Below, piece by piece: positions 15,225 through 21,167 of a stretch of DNA of 23,611 bases. The DNA is from Johnsonella ignava ATCC 51276. GTDB taxonomy: Bacteria; Bacillota; Clostridia; Lachnospirales; Lachnospiraceae. Each line of letters starts with the position of its first letter. Within the stretch, counting starts at the first letter, position 1. The stretch covers positions 97,413-121,023 of the forward strand of contig NZ_JH378834.1 of the NCBI RefSeq assembly GCF_000235445.1. The letters run 5' to 3'. Position numbers and translations under genes: made by a program. The notes under the pieces are model-generated. The model searched no databases. It was not told the DNA's origin and worked only from the letters and a program-made list of their open reading frames with translations.

Positions 15225-15290
15225 GTAGCAAGCACAGCAAGTGAGTACCCACTTGCGAATTTTCCTGCTTGTTGGGATATCCCAAACCCT
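15225..15290 (+). other. Candidate origin of transfer (oriT)
   Basis: Directly upstream of mobC lies an inverted repeat GCAAGTG (15237-15243)/CACTTGC (15250-15256). It is followed after a few bases by TTTCCTGC (15261-15268), which resembles the TATCCTG-C nick region of MOBP (RP4-type) origins. A 14-bp palindrome TTGGGATATCCCAA (15272-15285) follows. An inverted repeat placed just 5' of the nick site next to the relaxosome genes is the expected layout. The nick position itself is inferred. Confidence 0.55.
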
Positions 15291-15311
15291 TATGCAAAAC
15301 GGAGGCGACGC

Positions 15312-15641
15312 ATGGCAAATCGAAAGCGGAATATTCAGATGAAACTCTATGTCACGGTGGATGAAAAACGGCTCATAGACGAAAAAATGAGCCAGTTACC
15401 GACATGCAGATATGGCGCCTACCTCCGAAAGATGGCGATTGACGGATATATCATCTATACGGGCACCGCAGATATCAAGGCGTTCACCAAAGAACTATCG
15501 GCCATCGGCAGGAACATCAACCAGATCGCAAAGCGGATCAATGCCGGAGGACCTGCGTATCAGGCCGACATGGACGAGATACGGGAAAGGCTGGAGGAGA
15601 TATGGCAGTTACAAAGACGCATCCTATCAAGTCAACGCTGA
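15312..15641 (+). CDS. mobC: MobC-like relaxosome accessory protein
   Basis: 109 aa, starting with GGAGG six bases before the ATG. The N-terminal part (NRKRNIQMKLYVTVDEKRLIDEKM) resembles a ribbon-helix-helix DNA-binding region. The C-terminal stretch TKELSAIGRNINQIAKRINAGG matches the MobC family (PF05713-like). MobC helps melt and present oriT to the relaxase. It overlaps the relaxase start by 40 bp, so translation of the two is coupled. Confidence 0.9.
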   Translation: MANRKRNIQMKLYVTVDEKRLIDEKMSQLPTCRYGAYLRKMAIDGYIIYTGTADIKAFTKELSAIGRNINQIAKRINAGGPAYQADMDEIRERLEEIWQLQRRILSSQR

Positions 15642-16945
15642 AAGCGGCCATTGACTATATCTGCAACCCGGAGAAAACAGATGGGAAGCTCCTGGTATCC
15701 TCCTATGGCTGCGCCTCCGAAACCGCAGATATCGAATTCTCCTGGACTCGCCGCCATGCCATCGACAAGGGAACGAACCTGGGCCGCCACCTGATCCAAG
15801 CCTTTCAGCCTGGGGAGGTCACGCCGGAGCAGGCCCATGAGATCGGCATGGAACTTGCAAAAGAAATCCTGGGTGGCAAATATGAATTTGTGCTTACCAC
15901 CCATATAGACAAGGATCATGTTCATAACCATCTGATTTTCAATGCGGTCAGCTTTGCGGATCATAAGCACTATCATTCCAACAAGCGAAGCTATCACGAT
16001 ATCCGCCGTACCTCCGACCGGCTTTGCAAGGAACACGGTCTGTCTGTCATCATCCCAGGACAGGACAAGGGCAAGAGCTATATTGAACATCAGGCTACGC
16101 AGAACGGCACCAGCTATAAGGCAAAGCTGAAAGCGGCAATCGACCGACTCCTGCCAGCCTGTTCCGATTTAGAAGAACTGCTTCGTCGCCTGCAGAGAGA
16201 AGGCTATGAGATCAAGCGGGGCAAATATATCTCCGCCAGAGCGCCGGATCAGGAACGATTCACCCGTCTGAAAACCCTGGGTGTGGACTACACCGAAGAA
16301 GCCCTTGCCGCCCGGATTGCCGGACGATCCAGACCTTCCCACCAACCGAAACGGCAGGACGGAAAGATCAGCCTGCTCATTGATATCCAGAATAACATCA
16401 AGGCACAGCAGAGCGCAGGCTTCACCCATTGGGCGAAGCTGAACAATCTGAAACAAGCCGCCAAGACCATGAATTTCCTGACCGAGCACGGGATAAGCAA
16501 CTATGGAGAACTGGAAAGCAAACTGACCGCATTATCCGCACGGAGAGAGACCTCTCATGCAGAGATCAAGCGGATAGAAAGCAGAAGTGGCGAACTTACC
16601 CTTGTGATGAAGCACGCCGGAACTTACCGTCAGCTAAAGCCTCTTTATGACAGATACCGTAAATCGAATGATAAAGAAAAGTTCCTGCGGGGGCATGAGA
16701 GCGAGATTATCCTTTTTGAAGCGACCACCAGAGAATTGAAACGGCTGGGGGCTGTGCCGCTGCCGACAACGGAAAGCATGAAAACGGAGCTCGCCAATCT
16801 CAGCGCAGAAAAGGAACGCCTTCTTGCGGAGTACAAAACCGCAAGAACCGAAGCCAAGGAATACGAGACCTTCAAGCAAAATGTGGATGCGCTGCTGACC
16901 GTTCCAAAGGAACAGAAACAACAGCGACGGCACGAACTTGAATAA
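15602..16945 (+). CDS. mobA: MOBP-type relaxase / mobilization nuclease
   Basis: 447 aa, with GGAGGAGAT just before the ATG. The N-terminal nuclease domain shows the likely catalytic Tyr19 in IDYICNPEKT and the metal-binding histidine motif HIDKDHVHNH (H101, H106, H108, H110). It nicks oriT, stays bound to the 5' end and leads the strand into the recipient. Residues about 265-447 are Lys/Glu-rich and largely helical, a probable coiled-coil tail. Length agrees with relaxases of clostridial mobilizable elements. No coupling-protein or type IV secretion gene accompanies it here. Confidence 0.93.
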   Translation: MAVTKTHPIKSTLKAAIDYICNPEKTDGKLLVSSYGCASETADIEFSWTRRHAIDKGTNLGRHLIQAFQPGEVTPEQAHEIGMELAKEILGGKYEFVLTTHIDKDHVHNHLIFNAVSFADHKHYHSNKRSYHDIRRTSDRLCKEHGLSVIIPGQDKGKSYIEHQATQNGTSYKAKLKAAIDRLLPACSDLEELLRRLQREGYEIKRGKYISARAPDQERFTRLKTLGVDYTEEALAARIAGRSRPSHQPKRQDGKISLLIDIQNNIKAQQSAGFTHWAKLNNLKQAAKTMNFLTEHGISNYGELESKLTALSARRETSHAEIKRIESRSGELTLVMKHAGTYRQLKPLYDRYRKSNDKEKFLRGHESEIILFEATTRELKRLGAVPLPTTESMKTELANLSAEKERLLAEYKTARTEAKEYETFKQNVDALLTVPKEQKQQRRHELE

Positions 16946-17016
16946 TTTTCTCTGAAAGACGCTGGGCGCAGCTCCCGGCATCCTGTATAATGGAACTGCG
17001 GAAGGAGGTTTTACCG

Positions 17017-17349
17017 ATGACAAGAAGCGAAGCAATCAAAGCATTTTTCTTCAAAAGCGTACTGCCCGTGACCGTGGCACTGATCCTGTATTGTATCTTC
17101 AAATCCGCCTGCGTGAAGAACGGAGAGCTTGACTATGTATGGCTCTGGATACTCTGCGGGTTGCCGTTTGGACTCCATCGGATGTGCCTCTGGATCGTGC
17201 CGGGCAGCGGCTCCCTGGGTGGAGGGATCGCCCTGTTCGCGTTGAACTTCATTATCGGCGGCGTGATCGGCGGTTTCGTTCTGGCATGGCGGCTGATCGT
17301 AGCAGTGTGGTATGTACCGCTGACGGTGTACCGGCTGATCGTTGGTTGA
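17017..17349 (+). CDS. Small integral membrane protein (possibly DUF6050-like)
   Basis: 110 aa from the ATG at 17017, which has AGGAGG eight bases upstream; an earlier ATG at 16990 lacks this support. It has three or four hydrophobic segments: FFFKSVLPVTVALILYCIF, VWLWILCGLPFGLHRMCLWIV, GIALFALNFIIGGVIGGFVLAW and IVAVWYVPLTVYRL. The sequence recalls small proteins annotated DUF6050 in Firmicute integrative elements, which I cannot verify here. It sits 71 bp after the relaxase gene, preceded by a TATAAT at 16986. A role in transfer or at the mating surface is only a guess. Confidence 0.75.
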   Translation: MTRSEAIKAFFFKSVLPVTVALILYCIFKSACVKNGELDYVWLWILCGLPFGLHRMCLWIVPGSGSLGGGIALFALNFIIGGVIGGFVLAWRLIVAVWYVPLTVYRLIVG

Positions 17350-17592
17350 TTTTCTTGCGTCATGGAAATATGGAAAACTGCCGCTCGTGCCGATGGAAAA
17401 GCCATTCACAACCTGACGGAAAAAGACAAGCCTTTTCCCACAGGTCTGCAAACAGCTTTCCCACAGCCTCGCAATTCTGACAGTTTACGCACATTCCTAC
17501 AACGCCTACTACGGCGAAATTTGCTTCTCTTATAGAAATAGAAACCCTTTCATGTTAAAATTAGAATACATACTCTAAGGAGGTTGAAGCGC
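17350..17592. other. Intergenic region before the BRO-like gene
   Basis: About 240 bp without a supported gene. Composition shifts to AT-rich toward the right end, where AAGGAGG (17577-17583) provides the ribosome binding site of the next gene. Promoter candidates around 17520-17570 are weak. Confidence 0.4.
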
Positions 17593-18471
17593 ATGGACGA
17601 AAGTAATTCCATCCAGCTTTTTGAAGATAGAAAAATACGCACCGCATGGGACGAAGAACAGGAAGAATGGTATTTCTCTGTTGTGGATGTTATCGCCGTC
17701 CTGACAGATAGCTCTAATCCAACAGACTATCTCAAAAAAATGCGTAAGCGTGATGAACAGCTTGCAAGCTACCTGGGGACAAATTGTCCCCAGGTAGCAA
17801 TGATGGGCGCAACAGGCAAAAAGCGTAAAGTGCTGGCGGCAACGGCTGAACAGATTTTACGCATTATTCAGTCTATCCCATCACCTAAGGCTGAACCATT
17901 CAAACTCTGGCTTGCTCAGGTCGGCCGTGAACGCATCGAAGAAACGATTGACCCGGAACAGGCAATCGACCGTGCATTAGAGACCTATCAGAAAAAGGGA
18001 TATGATACAGACTGGATTCATCAGCGACTTCTTTCTATCCGTGTCCGTAATGAACTTACCGATGAATGGCAGGAGCGCGGCGTACAGCAAGGCAAAGAGT
18101 ATGCTATTCTCACAGATGAGATCACGAAAGCCTGGTCCGGCATGACTACTCGGCAATATAAGAAGCTGAAAGGTCTGAAAAAAGAAAACCTCCGTGATAA
18201 TATGAGTACAATGGAAATTGTTCTGAATATGCTTGCAGAGGCAACAACCACAGAACTGTCAAAAGCACATCAGCCGGAAGGATTTTCTGAAAGTCAGAAG
18301 ATTGCCCGTCGTGGCGGCAGCTATGCCGGTCAGGTTCGACAGGATATTGAAAAGGATACCGGGCGACCAGTCATTACATCGCAGAACGCCGCACAGCTTA
18401 ATGCCGTAGTCGTTGACATGATAGAAAGTGTAGCGGAAACGGAAAAACCTGATAATGACGAAAACAAATAA
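17593..18471 (+). CDS. BRO-N domain antirepressor-like protein
   Basis: 292 aa from the ATG at 17593, nine bases after AGGAGG; a TTG at 17584 is too close to it. Residues about 5-100 (IQLFEDRKIRTAWDEEQEEWYFSVVDVIAVLTDSSNPTDYLKKM ... FKLWLAQVG) match the BRO-N/phage antirepressor N-terminal DNA-binding domain. The C-terminal part (about 120-290) includes RLLSIRVRNELTDEWQERGV and LKGLKKENLRDNMSTMEIVLNMLAEA, seen in chromosomal and element-borne relatives. Function in such elements is unclear. A perfect 31-bp palindrome lies inside its coding sequence (17768-17798). It is a single gene with its own terminator and is less GC-rich than its neighbours, suggesting separate acquisition. Confidence 0.87.
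   Translation: MDESNSIQLFEDRKIRTAWDEEQEEWYFSVVDVIAVLTDSSNPTDYLKKMRKRDEQLASYLGTNCPQVAMMGATGKKRKVLAATAEQILRIIQSIPSPKAEPFKLWLAQVGRERIEETIDPEQAIDRALETYQKKGYDTDWIHQRLLSIRVRNELTDEWQERGVQQGKEYAILTDEITKAWSGMTTRQYKKLKGLKKENLRDNMSTMEIVLNMLAEATTTELSKAHQPEGFSESQKIARRGGSYAGQVRQDIEKDTGRPVITSQNAAQLNAVVVDMIESVAETEKPDNDENK
17768..17798. repeat. Perfect 31-bp palindrome inside the BRO-like gene
   Basis: The arms GCTACCTGGGGACAA (17768-17782) and TTGTCCCCAGGTAGC (17784-17798) are exact complements around a single A. They encode the peptide SYLGTNCPQVA of the BRO-N domain. A 15-bp perfect inverted repeat with a one-base centre is not expected by chance in a window of this size. Confidence 0.95.
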
Positions 18472-18477
18472 AAAAAG

Positions 18478-18524
18478 CGGGAGTACAGCCGATCGGACGA
18501 ACCGAAAAGCTGTACTCCCGTTTT
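18478..18524. terminator. Bidirectional intrinsic terminator
   Basis: A 12-bp perfect stem CGGGAGTACAGC (18478-18489)/GCTGTACTCCCG (18509-18520). Plus-strand tail TTTTGCG; minus-strand tail CTTTTTTTATTT. It separates the convergent BRO-like gene and the topB-ardA operon and should serve both. Confidence 0.9.
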
Positions 18525-18561
18525 GCGTGACAGAAAGTGTTTGAAATCAAGCCTTTTTCTT

Positions 18562-18589
18562 CATGTGCCAGCAAGCAGACTGGCACATG
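18562..18589. other. 10-bp hairpin between convergent operons
   Basis: CATGTGCCAG (18562-18571) pairs perfectly with CTGGCACATG (18580-18589) around an 8-nt loop. There is no clear T-tract on either side. It lies between the Cys-rich gene stop and the bidirectional terminator. Confidence 0.6.
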
Positions 18590-18631
18590 AGAAATCATAA
18601 AGGCTCCCTTTGAAAATACGGATACAGGGAA

Positions 18632-18829
18632 TTATTCTGCGGTTTTTCCACCCTTATCTTCACAGATTTTAGATCGTTTGGAACTGTAATGCGGACAAGC
18701 GACCGGACACGCCCGGAAACTCTGCTTGCAGCCGCGGGAGCACTTACGGCAGATGTGGTTATACTGCCGTCTGCCGTTCTCGCCCAGGAAGAACGCCCAT
18801 TCCAGCCGCCATTTCTTGCTTCGGCTCAT
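18632..18829 (-). CDS. Small Cys-rich basic protein of mobile elements
   Basis: 65 aa, strongly basic. It has five Cys in the pattern CRKCSRGCKQSFRACPVACPHY, suggesting a zinc-binding or redox motif. The ATG at 18829 overlaps the stop of the upstream gene by 4 bp (ATGA), so it is translationally coupled. Similar small proteins starting MSRxKKWRLEWAFFL follow DUF4316 proteins in other clostridial elements, as I recall. Function unknown. Confidence 0.7.
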   Translation of the reverse strand: MSRSKKWRLEWAFFLGENGRRQYNHICRKCSRGCKQSFRACPVACPHYSSKRSKICEDKGGKTAE

Positions 18830-19362
18830 AGGCAGTCCTGCTCCGGCACATCACGGCCAGGCTTCTTGCCCTCCGGGGGCTTATGCCCGGCGCACTCCCG
18901 TCTGGCATCCTCCAGCCGTTCCCGGATGGAAGGCTTCTCCGGCTTCGTCCGCTCCGCGTGCTCCTGTGCCTTTTCCAGTTCCTCGCCGCGTCTGCCGTTG
19001 TTGATAACCCCGTCGATCATGCCATAGTCATCCTCCAGCGTCATTTCCGCCGTGCGGAGGGGATTGTCCTGCTCCGGCTGCTGTGCGAGGACGGCGAACG
19101 CCCGTGTACCGTTGCCCATGATAAGGTATTTTCCATCGTCAGACTGATGGTGAACTCCATATCCTGCCGCTTCCATCTGCTCCCGCGTCATATTGGCCAC
19201 ACAAAAGCTGCCTCTGGGCGTGCTGATCCGCTCCTGTGTCGCCATCTGGTCCGGCGTGGGGATCGTGACCTCCGCCGCCCGTTCCGGCTGCAAAAATTCC
19301 GGCACCTGAGAAAAGCCGAAGCGGTCGCAATAGTGGGCGGTGTCCTTCCCGTCGTGATGCAC
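18826..19362 (-). CDS. DUF4316-like C-terminal part of a frameshifted YodL-DUF4316 protein
   Basis: 178 aa if started at the GTG at 19362. It continues in a shifted frame what the upstream gene should encode (HHDGKDTAHYCDRFGFSQVPEFL), so it is probably the broken-off C-terminal half rather than an independent gene; no ribosome binding site precedes the GTG. The central block RGSFCVANMTREQMEAAGYGVHHQSDDGKYLIMGNGTRAFAV is the DUF4316 pattern. The C-terminus contains KPSIRERLEDARRECAG, a tail shared with the ArdA-like protein at 20688-21167. Function of this domain is unknown; it recurs in conjugative elements. Confidence 0.75.
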   Translation of the reverse strand: MHHDGKDTAHYCDRFGFSQVPEFLQPERAAEVTIPTPDQMATQERISTPRGSFCVANMTREQMEAAGYGVHHQSDDGKYLIMGNGTRAFAVLAQQPEQDNPLRTAEMTLEDDYGMIDGVINNGRRGEELEKAQEHAERTKPEKPSIRERLEDARRECAGHKPPEGKKPGRDVPEQDCL

Positions 19363-20675
19363 ACCACAATATCGGACACAGACAGGGAGTGCCCCTTGAA
19401 GTCTGCCGGGTGGTCGATATTAAAGCGAGTATAGATGCTTTCCAAACTGTCCTGCTCTGTCAGCGGGGCGGTATAGACCAGTTCATAGTTCTCCGGCTTC
19501 ACGGAAAGGCCGTTGTTGCGGATGGCGTCCAGCGGCTCAAAGCGGCAATCCCGCGTGGCGGCCCCCGGTTTCAGTTGGTAGATGGAAAAAGTATCTCTCG
19601 GAACGGTCTGCACCTGCTCCGCAATGTCGGCGGGCGTCTGCACATAGCCTGCCGCCTCCGCCATGTACTCCCGTTCTGCCTTTTCTGCAAAAGCCAGCAT
19701 TTCGTCAATACGGGACTTGTCCGGATTCTCCAACGCTGCCTTGATCTCGACGGGGTCAAAGTCCAAAAATTCCTCATAGCCCGTGGCATCCTTGAATTTT
19801 TCAATCTCCGAAGGGAGATAGTCCTCCTGAGTCTGACCCAGCGCCGCCAGCTTTTCATCCAGAGCGGAAATACGCCCCGCCATCAGGTTTTCGTAGATTT
19901 CCTCCTTGGCAGCCTGTTCCTCCGGGTGCTCCGCCGCATACTGCGGATCGTTCTGACGGAAAAACTCGTCCATGTCAAAGGCGATATCCATAGCCCATTC
20001 AGATTTTTCTTCTTCGGGAAGATCGTCCTGAAAAGTCATCACCCGGTACTCGTCGGGGATACTGCCGCGCTCACCGTCGTAATACTCATGGAAACTGTCA
20101 CCCGTATCACGCACATAGCCCTGATCCGTGAAGGTGCCGTTTTCCTCCAACGCAACGTCCCGGCCGTAGGCCTCATAGTCGATGTAATTCTGCAAATGCT
20201 CTGGCACCTGCATAACGTCCAGTTCTTCGATGTAATAGCGGCCCAGATCGTCATAGTCATGGATATCGGGGTAAACCTCATAGCAATCCAGATTCTCGGT
20301 GAGGTTGATGATCTCCTGCAGGCTGCCGCAATGGTCGCCCATTTCCATACCGGCCTGAAACTGTGCGTATTCGCTTTCGCTCATTTCATCCAGCTTCGAT
20401 GCCAGATAATTCAGCTCGTCCAGATTTTCATATTCACCCAGCTTGCTGTAAAGACCGTCCACATAGCAGTCATAGTCCGTGATGAACCATTCCTCATAGG
20501 GCTGGCCGAAGTCATCCTTCTGGCCGATCCCGATCTGCTTAAACACTTCCTTCAATTCCTTGGCGGTGGTGGGAAACTTCACCCACTCGCCCACAAGCTC
20601 GCCCTCATTGTACTTCCCAAGATTGGTGATAAAGGCGGCAAAGGGATAATCCTTGTCGTGATCGTAATATGGCAT
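19188..20675 (-). CDS. ardA: ArdA antirestriction / YodL-domain protein, frameshifted near its end
   Basis: 495 aa as read. The N-terminal third is ArdA-like: YPFAAFITNLGKYNEGELVGEWVKFPTT (about 10-37) and the acidic block DLGRYYIEELDVMQVPEHLQNYIDYEAYGRDVA (about 143-175). ArdA proteins mimic DNA and block type I restriction enzymes in the recipient. A variable acidic helical middle (about 215-350) leads to a YodL-like domain (about 362-438: FSIYQLKPG, RFEPLDAI, SLSVSDIVV). After residue 438 the frame is wrong: the last 57 residues are Arg/Pro/Ser-rich and unlike a protein. The expected continuation is in the ORF ending at 18826. A single missing base near 19361 explains it. The ATG at 20675 has AGGAGG. 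Confidence 0.85.
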   Translation of the reverse strand: MPYYDHDKDYPFAAFITNLGKYNEGELVGEWVKFPTTAKELKEVFKQIGIGQKDDFGQPYEEWFITDYDCYVDGLYSKLGEYENLDELNYLASKLDEMSESEYAQFQAGMEMGDHCGSLQEIINLTENLDCYEVYPDIHDYDDLGRYYIEELDVMQVPEHLQNYIDYEAYGRDVALEENGTFTDQGYVRDTGDSFHEYYDGERGSIPDEYRVMTFQDDLPEEEKSEWAMDIAFDMDEFFRQNDPQYAAEHPEEQAAKEEIYENLMAGRISALDEKLAALGQTQEDYLPSEIEKFKDATGYEEFLDFDPVEIKAALENPDKSRIDEMLAFAEKAEREYMAEAAGYVQTPADIAEQVQTVPRDTFSIYQLKPGAATRDCRFEPLDAIRNNGLSVKPENYELVYTAPLTEQDSLESIYTRFNIDHPADFKGHSLSVSDIVVCITTGRTPPTIATASAFLRCRNFCSRNGRRRSRSPRRTRWRHRSGSARPEAAFVWPI

Positions 20676-20687
20676 ATCAGCACCTCC

Positions 20688-21167
20688 TTACAGTTCCGGC
20701 GCAGACTTTTCCTTATGGGGCTGCGCCTTGCTTTTCTCTGCACATTCCTTCTTGCCCTGTTCCAGCCGTTCCCGGATGGAGGGCTTTTTCTCCGGCTCCG
20801 CAGGGCGTTCATGCACCCACTCGTCGCCGGAAAGAGAAATATATCCGTGTTCCGTAAAATGGCCCTGTTCCTCCTGCATGGCGTATTTGCCAAACGGAAC
20901 AGGGTCAATCGCTTTCAGAAGTTCCGTGGGTAACGGTGTATCCATGTGCTGCGCCAGATACCGCCAGCCCAGATCATTCAGATCGTGGATGTTTGGCTCA
21001 AATACGAAATAGTCGATGTTGGCCGCAAATTCCTTAAACTGCTCTGGTGTTGTCAGCTTGAAGGGCGAGGTCTGCACCGCCACCAGTAGCTCCCGGTTCT
21101 CCGGGGAGAGGGCAGCCACCGCCGCCCTCACTTCGGGTAAATGTTCCAAAGTCTTATTTTCTGCCAT
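20688..21167 (-). CDS. ArdA-like small protein with shared C-terminal tail
   Basis: 159 aa from the ATG at 21167 (GGAAGG just upstream), overlapping the end of topB by 14 bp. Residues about 60-115 (NIHDLNDLGWRYLAQHMDTPLPTELLKAIDPVPFGKYAMQEEQGHFTEHGYI) align by eye with the second half of the ArdA domain in the next gene (DIHDYDDLGRYYIEELD ... NGTFTDQGYV), so it appears to be a half-length ArdA paralog. The C-terminus, KKPSIRERLEQGKKECAEK followed by Lys-rich residues, repeats the tail of the DUF4316-like protein. Probably helps the element survive entry, but direct antirestriction activity of a half-domain is unproven. Confidence 0.8.
   Translation of the reverse strand: MAENKTLEHLPEVRAAVAALSPENRELLVAVQTSPFKLTTPEQFKEFAANIDYFVFEPNIHDLNDLGWRYLAQHMDTPLPTELLKAIDPVPFGKYAMQEEQGHFTEHGYISLSGDEWVHERPAEPEKKPSIRERLEQGKKECAEKSKAQPHKEKSAPEL

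Noticed and set aside
17593..18471. Prophage call based on the BRO-N/antirepressor gene
   Set aside because: No phage structural, packaging or lysis gene is in the window, and BRO-N genes are common cargo of integrative elements.
19340..19380. Programmed ribosomal frameshift in the ArdA-YodL gene
   Set aside because: There is no slippery heptamer or obvious downstream pseudoknot at the junction. A simple one-base loss explains it more easily.
19389..20933. Long open frame on the plus strand opposite the ArdA-YodL gene
   Set aside because: It runs across two real minus-strand genes, has a hydrophobic Val/Leu/Ile/Phe-rich composition typical of the complement of acidic proteins, and has no ribosome binding site.
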